This document shows, piece by piece, positions 21,969 through 33,743 of a stretch of 64,000 nucleotides of DNA. The DNA comes from Dichetophora obliterata. Taxonomy: Eukaryota > Arthropoda > Insecta > Diptera > Sciomyzidae. The translations under genes were made by a program, and so were the position numbers. Each line of letters begins with the position of its first letter. Position 1 is the stretch's first letter. The notes under the pieces were generated by a model. The model saw only the letters and a list, made by a program, of their open reading frames with translations. It was not told the DNA's origin and made no database searches. The stretch spans positions 35,991,063 to 36,055,062 of the forward strand of contig OY986437.1 in the NCBI GenBank assembly GCA_963920525.1, given 5' to 3'.

Positions 21969-23043
21969 GTAGTTTAGGATTCATTGTAACTGCAAGATCA
22001 TTGAAAATATCTAAGGACTCCAATGGATAACCACAAATTTTGAAAGTACATTTAATTGGTGGTTTGCGTGAGAAAGACATATGCTGGCATTTCTTCATGT
22101 TGAGGTTCATACGGTTCGTTTTGCACCAGTTATGAAGATTATCAATATCGGCTTGCAAAAATACAGCGTCATTATCATTTTTAAAAGAAAGGAAGAGTTT
22201 GACGTCGTCAGCAAACATTAAGATGCTAGAATGCATTATGACAGATGGCAAATCGTTTATAAAAAGTAGAAACAGAAGGGGCCCAAGATGACTTCCTTGA
22301 GGTACTCCTGAAGTAACAGGAAACTCATGTGATTTCTTGGGCTTAAAAATAACAGATTGAGTTCTATTGCTTAAGTAAGATTCAATCCAGCTTACCAACG
22401 GTATAAGAAAACCAACAAGATGTAATTTTAAGATCAATAGTTTGTGATTTACAACGTCAAAGGCTTTGCTAAAATCCGTGTAAATAACATCAGTCTGCAT
22501 GCCTTTTCCAAAGTTTTCTATAGTTTTTGATGTAAATTCGAGAAGGTTAGTAACAGTAGATTTTCCAGAAAGGAATCCATGTTGGAAAGGAGACATTAAA
22601 GATTTAACGCTATGCGGTAGTCGTGATGTAACAATTGCCTCTAAAAGTTTAGGCAAAGCGCTTAATTTTGCGATGCCACGGTAGTTATCAATTAAAGACC
22701 TTTTTCCGGATTTATGCAGCGGAATAATAAATGAATGCTTACAGGCTGCAGGAAAATAGCAGGATTTTAATGATGAAGTAAATAGTAAAGAGATTGGAGT
22801 TACTAATTCTTCACAGCAGTATTTTAATGTACATGAAGGTATGTTATCAGGACCACTTTTATATGATGTTTTAATATTTTTTAAAAATGATAAGACTGTG
22901 TTTGTGTCAATTATTGGGAAACAAATATCCCCAGATTGAATATTGAAAGGATAACTTAAATAATCCATAGGACGATGATAAATAAGTCGTCTTGAAAAAG
23001 TCAGCAAAAAGATTGCAAATACTATTATCATTATCAGATTCAA
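21969..23043 (-). pseudogene. Jockey/CR1-like LINE reverse transcriptase domain
   Basis: A ~358-residue uninterrupted stretch of RT. Visible motifs in order: FIIPLHKSG and NYRGIAKLSALPKLLE (RT 1-2), QHGFLSGKST, YTDFSKAFDVVNH with catalytic Asp at about residue 190 (motif A), SGVPQGSHLGPLLF (motif B), MFADDVKLF with the catalytic Asp pair at 279-280 (motif C), then NLNMKKCQHMSFSR. This reverse-transcribes LINE RNA at the target site. Upstream, the frame is broken between 23043 and 23121 by stops and a frameshift, so the element is dead although the RT core itself is intact. Right boundary with the MITE is exact; earlier residues come from the linker region. Confidence 0.9.
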
Positions 23044-24060
23044 CAGAATTATACTTCATAAAAGAAGGATAGGAATCAATCTTACGTTTTGTGTTAACAA
23101 AGTTCCAGAAGGATTTAGCATCAGATTTGATGTTTAATTTTACTTAGATATAAGTAGATATTATAGGATTGTTTGCATAACTGTTGGTAACTGTATTTAA
23201 TCGAGGTATAGCATCCAAAATCGCATATGTTATGTGTTTTTTGATATTTTTTATAGTATTTAGATTTCAAGTTCCTCATTTTTCTTAGTTCATTTGTATT
23301 CCATACTGGACACGATGTCCAAGAGGCTTTCCTTTGCGGAACAGCTTTAAGAAAACAATCATTGAGCGTTCTATTAAACGCATATACCGCATCATCAAGA
23401 CTCTGAGAACATAAACTTTTTGTATTAATTTTTAGAATAGAATTCCAGTTTATATTAGACAAGTTATTCCTCAAAGTCACGTAGTTTGTTTTTTAAAGTT
23501 AAACTCAATAGGCGGTTGAGAATCATAGTACTGTACAGATGGTTTTGGAAAATTTAAAATAACTTCTAATGTTCATCAGAGGATCTGATTTAGACACAGA
23601 AGCGATATTGCTGTCATCAAAAAACACCAGATCAAACAAACGATTATTTTTGTTAAAGATGCAGTTAAGTTGGAACAGGCCTTGGATTGAGAGCTCGTTT
23701 AAAAAATAATTATCGGATGAACTTTCAGACGAAGGTAAAAATATTCCAGGATTTTCAGAACAGCAGTTCCATGAAACGTTTGGCAGGTTAAAATCTCCAG
23801 TTATTACGAATATGATCATTAGATTGCAGTTTTGAGCAAACTTTACTAATAGAAGCCAAATGTTTGCTATAAACTTCTAAGGTAGAAAAGGGAATATATG
23901 AGCATGTAATAAAAAGGCTCAAGGAACCAAACTTAACATGAACACAACAGAATTCAATGTCCAATGATTCTGGAATTACTAACTCTTCAGAGAAATGTGT
24001 CGCTTTGGCTGCAATCAATACACATTGGAGGGTATAAAATTCAACTACGAACTCAGTTTT
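23044..24060 (-). pseudogene. Jockey/CR1-like LINE endonuclease and linker, frameshifted, 5'-truncated
   Basis: Read from 24060 down in shifting frames: VLIAAKATHFSEELVIPES, IEFCCVHVKFGSL, ITGDFNLPNVSW (the GDFN catalytic motif of the apurinic-like endonuclease), then LFDLVFFDDSNI, then a 119-residue linker frame (23121-23480) with SWTSCPVWNTNELRKMRNLK. The N-terminal endonuclease motifs (the Asn and Glu blocks) and any ORF1 are missing, so the copy is 5'-truncated at about 24060, as common for LINEs. Frameshifts lie near 23800, 23520 and 23050. Confidence 0.8.
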
Positions 24061-26460
24061 TTTAGATTGGCTCGCTCTTGCGAGAAAATTGCATAGTTTT
24101 AATTTTAGGCTTATTTTTTACATGAAAATTATATTTAAAAGCTAGTTGGAAAAAAATTTAATGCACTTCAATAGTTCATATTCAATAGCATTTTTGGACA
24201 TTTAAACATTACTAATCTCGTTTATAGCTTTCTAGATACTAGCATGAAAAGATGAAAAACAGCGAATCTTAAAGATTTAAAAAAAAATTAAAAATGCTTT
24301 AAGTTTTTTAAATAAATATTTATACATACATGTCATATAAAAGTTGTAACCTCGATCAATATAAATCTGCTATTTTTGCTCGATATCACTACGGCTTTTG
24401 AAAAAATTGCATTTTTAGTACACGAGAAAATGAATAAAAAACCTTTGGTTTTTAACTGGAATAAATGTTCTACATCTCAGTTGAGAGATGTTTATTAGGG
24501 CGTATCGAATTACAATTTTTTTTCGAATTTCATATTCTAAGAGGTCTCAAAAGTTGCATTGGGTGGTCAGGATCTCTCAAAAAATTTAAGGAAAAAATAA
24601 AGATCTTTTCCTTTCCCGCAAGGACAAAGTTGTTTTCTTAGAAAAACAGTAAAAAAATCATGATCTCAAAATGCTTTAATTTTTGTAAGAAAAACTACAT
24701 ATGTATTAAAGAAAAAGTAAATATAAACTTAAACTAACATGTGAAGGATATTCGAATCTTGAGATACACTCAAGATAGCACAGAAGTTTTAATTGCTGTC
24801 TGATTGTCTAAATTTTGGTCTAAATTTTAATTCATGGGCTGTGCCCCATGAATTCTCCATCCAATATCCAACCATCACCCTTTATCCTGGCTTTGGACCC
24901 TGAAGGTCCTCTGGCGGATTTTTGTCTTTGGGACATTCGAGCAGAGCAAAAAGCTCTGGGGACAAAAGTCGTGGCCTCTCAGAGAATCTTTAACTGTGAG
25001 TAAAAATAAAGTAGTAAATGAGCCCTTATTGAATAGGAAAAATATCATATTTAGACTACTGCACATTAAGCTAGGTCTTATAAAACAATTTGAGAAAACA
25101 TAGGGTAAAAACGGAGCCTGCTTCAGCTATATTTGCAAAGTATATCACAAGCTGTGTATGGCAAAATGAAAAGCTGGAATTTTTGACGGCCCTAAAATTC
25201 GAACATTAAAACGCTCCAACTTTGGCGACTTTAGAAGATCAAGCGTATACTAGACGCTAAGTTTGATCGCGATCTATCGTTAAGTTTGTTTTGAACACAT
25301 TTTCTGGAATCAACTTCAGTTCTCACCGCAAATTCTCTTTTACTACATGGACTAAAAAGTCCCGGAATTTTTCAACAGAAAACTAACATGATTTCTTTTA
25401 AGAAGCTTGTCTTTCACTAGTTCATGTATGAAGTTATCTGACATTTTATCAATTCGCTTACAAGCTACAGTCGTTTGAGTGAAGCTACTTTCGCCTTCGA
25501 AAAAAAAAAATCAGAAAACAGGAACATCACATCTATTCAAACGTTGTTTTTCGATGGGTTTAACTTCTGATCAATCATTTCCCACATCTGCTTCTTCGAG
25601 AATATCAGGTTTTCATTGGCTGTATGAAATTAATATGGGCAGAAAAAGCACAGAAAACGCAGCTTGCTCTGGAATGTCAAAAGAGGCTACGAATGAGGAA
25701 TCGAAGGGTTATCAGATCAAAATTTTGCTTAGGAGGACAACGGATGACAAAAAGGAGGACATTTGCTCTAGGGAGTATGAAACGCATAGACTACATATTT
25801 CAATAATAAAAAGTATATTCAAAAGGTATTTCAAAACTTATTACATATGTGGTTGACACAATTAAAAGTTGTGGTGGTTCACAAAGTATTTTTTGTTTTA
25901 TATATTTGATTTAAATTTAATTTCCTTTTTTAAACAATTTACTTTTGTATGTCTTCAAACAATGAATACAATTCTTATAATGAAAATACTACTCAAAATT
26001 TTTTTGATTAATAATTAATGACAATTTTTGAAATCTTAAATAATAATTATAGATAAAATGTGTAAGTGAATATTTTGTAAAGTGTGTGTTTTGTATGTTG
26101 TGATGTTGGTGTTCATATGTAGTGGTATTGAGTCACCACACATACATACATTACCACAATAAAATTACATAAATATATTTTAAGACACAAAAACTAATCA
26201 AACCGAAAATTAACAATAAATGAAAAATCAAAAAGTCATAACAATTCAAGTAACATACATTTATATACAAAATAAAATTAAAAAATGAAGTTTTGCTAAA
26301 AAATATGTTACGTTATCGCAGATAATGATGTACGCTTACAACTAAATAATTACTAAAATAAAAACTAAAATAAAACTTTAAATAATATTACTTTAATTGT
26401 ACTTAAATTTACTTTTAATAATATTTATTATATTATTAATACTTTAAATACTTTTAAAAT
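24061..26460. other. Mostly unassigned AT-rich DNA
   Basis: The word CTAAAAAGTCCCGGAATTTTT near 25350 resembles mariner-type ends, but no partner end was found. The 125-codon plus frame at 25479-25856 has mixed composition and no recognised motif. Around 25730-25765 there is AAGGAGGACATTTG, recurring at 27050-27118 near a hAT remnant, hinting both belong to one element. No gene supported. Confidence 0.4.
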
Positions 26461-26469
26461 ATTAGTTAA

Positions 26470-26900
26470 TACTTTTTCGAACTGCCAATTTGCATCAAGA
26501 GATCATTATTATTTAACAAATATTTATTAAATTCATCACAACTCATACCTTTAAAGTTAAACTGTGCTAAAATTATCGACTTAATTGAAGCGATTGTTGG
26601 TTTATTTAGCTCTTTACTTCATTGAGCAGTAATAAATGAAAAAACTCTCTCAACATTTGCATTGCATTAATTTTTAAAAATTCACAAAACCCATCTGTAA
26701 CAGTGCAAGATTTAAAGAATTAACTTCATTGCATAGAAGTACATCGTCAATAACTATTCCTCTGTTATTTAAGTAATCAATGTTATTAGATTTTCAAAAT
26801 TTAGTTTTTTAAAGTTCTTCAAATTCATCCACTAAAAAATTTCTAATTCATTCAATGGTCGCATCCTTTTGTGTAAATAATTATAAGTTTACTGATATAC
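26470..26900 (-). pseudogene. hAT transposase relic, C-terminal dimerisation region
   Basis: Minus-strand reading gives NANVERVFSFITAQ, a stop, SKELNKPTIASIKSIILAQF, then FKGMSCDEFNKYL and LLMQIGSSKK. This matches the hAT C-terminal dimerisation pattern (N-x-x-VERVFS ... R-x-x-L-x-x-x-x-VK). Several stops and frameshifts interrupt it upstream (26690-26900). The transposase cuts and pastes hAT DNA and dimerises through this region; here it is dead. A terminal-like TCATCTGGTAACCGTAGG near 27125 may be one end. Confidence 0.65.
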
Positions 26901-27134
26901 ACTTTGAAACTAAAATTGCAAAAATATATAAAATAATACAAAAAAAGTGGAAGTGTTCGGAAAGTCATGATAATAAGAAAAATTAATTTTGCCTACGGAG
27001 AGAAAAAAATTATTGCAAATATATGTAAAATATTTTTTAAATGTAAAAAAGGAGGACATTTGAGTCTAAAAGGAAGACATGTATTTTAAATGAAAAAGGA
27101 GGACATGTCCTCCTTTAGGATATCATCTGGTAAC

Positions 27135-27945
27135 CGTAGGAAATCGTAGGTTAGGTTAGGTTGAGGCGGCAGCCGCTGCACATGCGTGAAACATACCACA
27201 CGTACCTCGGCTGACTTAGACCAATAACATCCATTCTGATACCGCTGCACACTTGGTCTTCAGTCCGAGTGGAACCACATTGAGCTTTTGGTGAAGCTTA
27301 TTAGATGTTTGACGTCTGTTTTTGACAGGTCGTCAAGCTCCGAGAAGCAGAACTAAGCGTTTGTGCCTTCTTCTGGCGAGCGCTGGACAGGAACAAAGAT
27401 GATTTCTTCCTCCTCCTCGTTCCTGCAGCTTCTGCAAATGTCATTTGCGACTACGCCCAGTATGGAGGCATGTCTGCCTGTCAAGCAGTGCTATTTGATA
27501 ACGGCTACTAGTGTAGCTACCTTTAGTCTTCCCAGTGAGAGAAGGGCTCTCAATCGCTTTAGGTCTAGGGTCGGCAATATAAGCCATGTTGCTCTACATG
27601 TTGAGACTTCAGCCCATCTTGAGTTGGCCACCACATCTAAAGGTGAACTCTTCGTACAGTAATTTGACGGAATCCAACGGAGTGCTCGGTTAGTTCTGGG
27701 CCACTGAAGTCACCGAGGTACCGTTTCTGGCCAGCTAGTCTGCTTTTTCATTACCACGTATGCACTTATGCCCCCTGGAACTCATATTAAGCTTATGTCA
27801 AAATAGTTTTACATTTCGCTTAATGCAGCACGGCATTCCTTGGCCACTTTAGAGCTTATGGATACTTGTTCCATCGATTTGATCGCAGCTTGGCTGTCCG
27901 AAAAAATGTAGATTTCTCGTTTTGAGAGGAAATCGTAAAGTGTAT
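27135..27945 (-). pseudogene. R1-like LINE 3' fragment with RNase H remnant
   Basis: Minus strand from 27945: REIYIFSDSQAAIKSMEQVS and SKVAKECRAALSEM, the RNase H block with the catalytic Asp of the SDSQAAI motif, as in R1/I-clade LINEs; then frames with stops (VPG-stop-VHTW replacing VPGH). The rest is the C-terminal tail. The 3' end on this strand is marked by the AACCTAACCTAACC run at 27147-27163, a common LINE tail in insects. GC content is clearly above the surroundings. The plus frame 27363-27662 is a shadow. RT and endonuclease are absent. Confidence 0.75.
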
Positions 27946-27949
27946 TGAA

Positions 27950-28025
27950 TCTTTTTGAATGATCGTAAAATTAAGTTGCAGGAGTTAGCTGAGGCCATGG
28001 GTTTTTTCTGATATTTTGTGACGAT
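27950..28025 (+). pseudogene. mariner transposase N-terminal fragment
   Basis: Plus strand reads NDRKIKLQELAEAMG, the helix-turn-helix block found near the N-terminus of mariner transposases (pattern DRR-x-x-x-x-E-IA-x-x-x-G-I-S). It is then lost to stops; only about 20 codons can be recognised. It directly abuts the R1-like LINE fragment. Confidence 0.5.
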
Positions 28026-30296
28026 GTAAAAAACATGACCAATAGACAGTTTTCATCAATTGCCAGCAGAAAAGAAGACCAGTCGCAGGAGCGTATTTTG
28101 CAGCTTTATTGGATAAACTAAACGATTTTATTTATAACTCGCTGATATACCCGTTGTTACTGGAGAGTCATTTTTATAAACATTTTAATATACACTTCTC
28201 GATTAAAGATTTTTTTAAATTCTGGAATAGTGAAAAACATGTTAAATTTTAGTTTTAAGCTACCGTTAGAAAGGCAATTGAACGAAATTAAATCCAAAAT
28301 TTTTGGTGTTGGTGGTACCATCTCTTGCGGTGAGCTAATTAAATTTAAAGAATGGGTACGAAAAATATATTTTGAAAATTAAAAATAATTTTTATATATA
28401 TACTTAATCTTAAAGCTAGCAAAATTACCTTTTCAACAATACAAAAATTATGGTGGGACTCAATGCGTCCTTGAGATATGGACATTTAAACATCTTAACA
28501 AAGATTTATTTTAAAAAATATATTCAACTTTTTAACAAAAAATTTTTTTTATGAAATATATTAAAAACAGCGGAGATGTTGGCATTAAAAGTAAAAACTT
28601 TGATTTTCATATATTTTGTTCTCATTATTAGCTATCAAAGTTTTATGAAAAATTCGTTGTACTTAAATTATTGTACTTAAATTTATATTAGCTGCGTTTT
28701 TTGCGGAGATCAGGATCATATCATCGCATTTGCAAGCAAAGCAAAAACAACAAATAATCCAGCAAGTGACCTGGACCATTTAAATTGAGCCAATTCTATG
28801 TTTTTAAGTGTTGAAAGCGCAACTGTAAAAGTAGACAACACTTAGCCGTTATTGACGGCTAGATGACGCTGCGACTGAAAAAACTGGCAGTTCTGGATTA
28901 TTTGACATTTTAAGAGTTTGGTAGCAATAGCACTTTCGCAAAAAAATTTCGCAAAACTTATCTGCTAGCTACATAAGAACATCAGATATTCCTTTCTAAG
29001 CCACCTGTCTGTAATCTCAAACGTGTGGGGTTAAATTTGAAGAAACTTTTGGTAGACATCATTCGGCTATTCACCGCAAGGAGTATAGTTTGTACCCGCA
29101 GTACTTACAAATGCGGCGCCATCTATCTGTGAATTTAAAAAACATCAAAACCAATGAAATAATTGTGCTAACCAGATGCGCATATGTTTTATTATATCGC
29201 CATATAGCTGAAACTGATTACAAGAAAATATTAACTTTTACAGCATTCTTATTCACAGTCATCTTTTCGACAAAATGGTGATATATATACAACATTTAAA
29301 GTACCATTGATAAGAAACTGAGTGACAACAGTGAATCAATAGTGAGAAAAAAATAGAGTCATCACAGCAAAACAAATTTAACAGGAGGGGCCAACCCCCT
29401 CCCCAAGGAGGCAAAAAACTAAGAAGATTACTTTAAGGAAGATACATATAAAATAAACGAAAATGTTCGAAAAATTACTCTAGACACACAACTGCTTTCT
29501 TAGAGATAAATGGGGATGTTCAAATTATATAGAGAATTTTAAAACAAAACACAGTTTTATTAATAGTCTGGTATGAAAAAACAGATTTTTAGCCATAAAT
29601 TTTGCTTCGAAAGAGATATTGAAGTAATTTTTTCACATAAATTATTTTTGAGACTTGACTTTTTTGTTAAAAATATAAAAACAACATTTTGGAAAAAATA
29701 AATTTCGTGAAAAAATCAAAGTGGATCAAAAGGCCCTTGTAGTTTTGATGACAAAAACGGTAAAAGAATTTTGGCGTTTAGCTGGAAGAATTTTTGCAAA
29801 TAAATGCTATGTCATATGAAAGGTAGCCGTATGCGCAATTTTTAATTGATTTAATTTTTACAACAAAAACAATTTTTGAATCATAGTCAAAAAAGTAAGT
29901 AAAAAGTAAAAAAAAAAAATATTTTTGACCTTTTTTGACATAATTATAAAACATAGTTACACTGACTTAACGGTACAGTTCAACCTATTTTTATGAAGTG
30001 ATTTTATTGAACTTTACAGTTCAACCTATTTTTATGAAGTGCTTTTATTGAAATTTTGAACAGAAAAAATTTGAATGAAATATAATAATGGACAGCGGAG
30101 ATATTTGCATCGAAAGACCAAACTTTGATTTTCATGTCGTTTTTGTCCCATTCTTAGATAACGATGTTTTATGAAAAAGTCGTACAGAAAATTTCTACAA
30201 TTTTGAACATAATTGAATGTTTTTGATGTCAAAATAACAGAAATTTTTTAAAATTAAATACACAAAAAACTCCGATGGTAAAAAGTGTTATAATAA
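28026..30296. other. AT-rich DNA with a dispersed ~140-bp repeat
   Basis: No gene. A diverged direct repeat pair: 28535-28670 and 30055-30195 share ATGAAATATA, CAGCGGAGAT-TT-GCAT, AACTTTGATTTTCAT and ATG-TTTTATGAAAAA in order. A short tandem duplication of 41 bp (TACAGTTCAACCTATTTTTA) lies at 29974-30050. A small GC-rich patch AGGGGCCAACCCCCTCCCC lies near 29384. Confidence 0.5.
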
Positions 30297-30430
30297 CAAA
30301 ATTACTGTTAGTTGAAAAATTTGGGAGGGGGCGTGGCAAAAACTAATTATGTAACATTTTAAGTTAGGATAAACTTAATATGTATACTTAGTTTGAGCGA
30401 AATTCGTTGAGCCGTTTAGATTTGTATTAA
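30297..30430 (+). mobile_element. Helentron/DINE-1-like fragment
   Basis: AATTTGGGAGGGGGCGTGGCA and GCGAAATTCGTTGAGCCGTTTAGAT are the wording of the 3' part of fly Helitron-like repeats (compare 63180-63530). Short, no tail visible; the neighbouring LINE begins immediately after. Confidence 0.4.
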
Positions 30431-32204
30431 GGCCAAGCAAACTCACGCACAAGTTCAAGGACCCCCTTAATAAGAACACAGGAATATATATAATAAGTTG
30501 GGGATTTGCCGAAGCAGACCACAGTGGGTCCCTTTTCGTCCCCTATTGGACAAAGGGTACTACTGCTCGGAGTACACGTACGTGAGTACTCCGAGACAAG
30601 CATCAAGCACATCCTTTGTCACCTCAAGCATATCCTTATAGGTTAGTTTACCAATCTCGGCTTCGCCAATAAATGGGCGTCCCAGAGTGGTCAATCTTAT
30701 GCTTGCCAGCGCCGGACACTGGCACAGAATGTGTGCTGCTGTTTCCGGCTCCTCTAGGCATAACCTACACGCATCGTCCTCGGTCAGAGTCATCTTCCCG
30801 AGATGGTACATGAAGGGACCGTGTCCTGTGACCAGTGCAGTAAGCCAGCTTAAAGTCCTTCGATTGTATCGGATAACTTTTGCTGCCTGACTACGAGACC
30901 ATTTCACGGCCGCCTTTGATTGCCTGCAATTAACAGCTTCTTCCCACCTTGTACTTTGTTCCGAGTCCGTCCATTGTTTAATAAGGCCTGCCACCATATT
31001 GTCGCCTATGGCGATACGTGGTTCTGGTCCACAGAATTCTTCTGCTGATCCTGCTCTTGCTAAAGAATTAGCTTCTTCATTCTGTTCTATGCCAGACTGT
31101 CCTCTCACACACATAAGTGTGATCTCATTCGTCTGGGCGCACCTATTGAGTTTTGTAAGACATTCTATGGCCAACCTGGAAGTGATGTCTGTCCGTTGCA
31201 TACACCTAATCACAGACTGATTGTCGAGAGCGATGACAATTTTCTTGCCACTGATCCGGCCATCTGTCAGGTGGTCCAGCGCATGCACTACGCCAAGCAT
31301 TTCTGCCTGGTATACAGACACAAAACTCCCCAACCTCAGTACACAGGATAGGGTTAACTCTTTTGAGTACACGCCTGCCCCGGCCCGGTCATTCATCAGA
31401 GAGCCGTCTGTGAATATACTGATATCGCTACCAGCGATTTCTTCACAAACGGCTCCATCAGTTATAAGAGTTTTATAACATTTTTCTGTTATTTTTACTC
31501 TCTGCCTTCCGTCCATAGGCATAAACGCCTCCCTGACATCTCTCTGTACAATATCAAGGATGCGAATATGACCATGCAGGGCCGTTGCCCCATGCCACGT
31601 AGCATTTCGCAACATCCTGAGGGCTGACAGCGCCGCTGTTTTCTTTATTTCTAAATCCAACGGCAGCATACCTAACAGAACCTCCATCGCGCTTGTTGGA
31701 GTGGTGCGTATTGCACCTGTTATTTCAACACACGCCAGCCGTTGGACTCTGTCCAGTCTCTTCTTAATGGTTTTCTGGCTGACTTTTGTCCACCAAATCA
31801 CCGAAGCATACGTGATGACAGGTCTAACCATCATAGTGTAAACCCATTTCATAGCCTCTGGGTTTAGCCCCCATTTGAGACCACAAACGCGTCTGCACTG
31901 GAACAGAACCCTCTTGGCTCTTTGAATCCTATCTTCTACATGCTCGTTCCAGTTCACTTTGCTATCAAGGGTTACCCCTAGATATTTAACTTTCGTGGAC
32001 ATGTTGATTTCAGCTCCAAAAAGTCTGAGTGGTTCTATCCTCAGGCCTACCCTCTTTCTAGTAAAGAGAATATTGTCTGACTTGCCTGCGTTTACGGTAA
32101 GGCCTTGTTCTCGACACCACTCCTCCACCATTCGGAGTGCTCCCTTCATGATGTCAGAGATGGTGTCAATGAACTTGCCACGGACCACCAACACAGGAAT
32201 AAAT
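30431..32204 (-). pseudogene. R1/LOA-like LINE ORF2, 5'-truncated, RNase H domain
   Basis: A 544-codon open frame (30560-32194). Residues 1-170 are the end of RT and the thumb (GLTVNAGKSDNILFTRK, KVKYLGVTLDSKVNWNEHV, RPVITYASVIWW). Residues 258-380 are RNase H: FTDGS (D263), YQAEMLGV (E298), ALDNQSVI (D324), then VRGQSGIEQNEEANSLAR, where the usual His of VPGHSG is Gln (366) and the usual Asp of EEAD is Asn (376). So the fourth acidic ligand is lost and RNase H is probably inactive. Residues 476-493 keep a CCHC-like knuckle (C476, C479, H488, C493). The catalytic YADD and the endonuclease are missing: the copy starts right after the RT active site. Plus-strand frames here are shadows. Confidence 0.85.
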
Positions 32205-32227
32205 TTTGGACAAATTATTTTAGTACT

Positions 32228-33489
32228 GAAAAAAAAAATTACATTTTTATAAAAATTAAAAATTCAATGTAATCTCAAATCTGATTCCGATTGTAATCTG
32301 TTTCTGTATTTGTTGAGAATGCCTTTTCATAGAGGTATGTGGACGAGAAAAGCAGTAAATATTTTAGTGCTTCTTCTGATATTTCTTTACAAACATTTTT
32401 TAAATTTACCCAAAAACTTGAAAAAGACGATTCTTTCAAATTAAGTTTTAAAGCTGAATCACATGATATTTTTATTAATTGATTTTCCTGTACCGTTGTC
32501 AAGCCGATTATATCTAAAACATCTGCGTTGAATGGGTCTGCTATTCAGTTTTTATTTCTGTCGGGTTCTAGAAAATAATCCCGAAAAGAAGACGTCAAAC
32601 CGCGGCGGTTTTTACTAATTTCCTCTTCAACTTGCGTTGGCAACATTTCTCCACCAGAGGATTCCAAAAACGCTACCAGTGTAGGAAAATGATTATAGTT
32701 TTTTTTAATTGTACGATTAGTCCAAAGGCAAAGTTTTTATCATAGCTTCTATTTTATCTTCAACTTGGAAGATGTTAATATCTCTTCCTTGTAGACTTAA
32801 GTTCAGGTCGTTCAGGGCACTAAAGATATCAGCCACATATGCCACCATTGTAAGCCATCAAAGTTATTGAAATGATTAGCATGTTTATTGACGCTGCCAA
32901 CAGAATTATTAAAAAAAAACATTTTGATCTCATCTCTCAGCTCAAAAACACGCGACACGACTTTGCCACGAGACAACCAACGCACCTCAGCATGCAATAA
33001 CAACTGAATGTGAATGCTGCCCATTTCTTCACATATCATACCGAAAATACGGGAATTTAGAGGCCTGGCCTTAATAAAATTCACGACCTGCACTATGTCG
33101 TCCAAAACTATTTTGAATTTTTCTGGCATATTCTTAGCAGCTAATGCCTCTCTATGAATGCAACAGTGATGCCAGATAATAGATGGATTCATCTTCTTCA
33201 CGCGCGCCTGAAGTCCTGTTCGTGTACCGGTCATAGCCCGAGCACCTTCGGTACTAACTGCCACACATTTATCCCACAGTATTTCATGAGTGGACATAAA
33301 GTTGTTTAATACTTCAAATATTGCTTCACCTGTAGTATGCGAAGGCACAGGCCTACAGAATAGAAAATCCTCAATTATTTTCCTACAAATTGTTATGATC
33401 TTTAATTAAAAAAAAATTAATATTTCAAATGTCCATAGATTAGACGGCGGACCCCCAGGGGTCCGCGGATTCCAGGTTAAGAAACGCTG
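32228..33489 (-). pseudogene. hAT transposase relic, ZBED5/SCAND3-like
   Basis: The best part is a 178-codon open frame (32812-33348): LWDKCVAVSTEGARAMTGTR, HHCCIHREALAAKNMPEKF, RPLNSRIFGMICEEMG and LLLHAEVRWLSRGKVVSRVF, the order seen in ZBED-type hAT transposases. The usual STDGA Asp is Glu here (residue 34). Downstream frames (32228-32810) are broken but still show LLLFSSTYLYEKAFSTN and NRLQSESDLRL-like dimerisation wording. The upstream end has the hAT terminus: on the minus strand from 33489, CAGCGTTTCTTAACCTGG and a GGGGGTCCGC-like run, the familiar end of this hAT group. N-terminal BED finger and the opposite terminus are not seen. Confidence 0.85.
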
Positions 33490-33502
33490 CTATAGATGAT
33501 GA

Positions 33503-33743
33503 ATAAAAAAGTTCTGTACCATCACGATCACGCAGCGTCACACACGTCTTTGAAAGCAATGGCCAAATTGAACCAATTACGGCACGAACTATTTGCTCAC
33601 CCACTGGACTTTTCAGACTTGGCCCCCAGCGACTATAATTTATTCCAAAATCTCAAGTGGTGGCTCTGGAAATAGATTCTGATCAAATGAGAAAGTCATC
33701 GCGGAAACCGAGGCATATTTCGAAGGAAAACCGATATACATTA
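33503..33743 (+). pseudogene. mariner transposase relic, catalytic C-terminal part
   Basis: Plus strand reads KVLYHHDHAASHTSLKAMA, FAHPLDFSDLAPSDYNLFQN and LKWWLWK. This is the second-Asp block (HHDNAPSH pattern) and the DLAPSDY-LFP-NLK block of mariner (DD34D) transposases: both Asp of these blocks are present. It then reads SNEKVIAETEAYFEGKP, the mariner region before the C-terminus, and is interrupted at 33743 by a MITE. The N-terminal half is missing; the fragment starts next to the hAT terminus. Confidence 0.85.

Noticed and set aside
22499..22684. Plus-strand frame inside the LINE RT
   Set aside because: Shadow of the minus-strand RT.
24830..24870. Palindrome CATGGGCTGTGCCCCATG as an operator
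   Set aside because: Short imperfect palindrome in AT-rich DNA with no gene beside it.
25479..25856. 125-codon plus frame as a gene
   Set aside because: Balanced composition but no domain, no splice context, and it includes an AAGGAGGACATTTG phrase shared with a decayed hAT region.
30687..31478. Plus-strand open frames opposite the LINE
   Set aside because: Shadows of the minus-strand RNase H/RT ORF, with no domain of their own.
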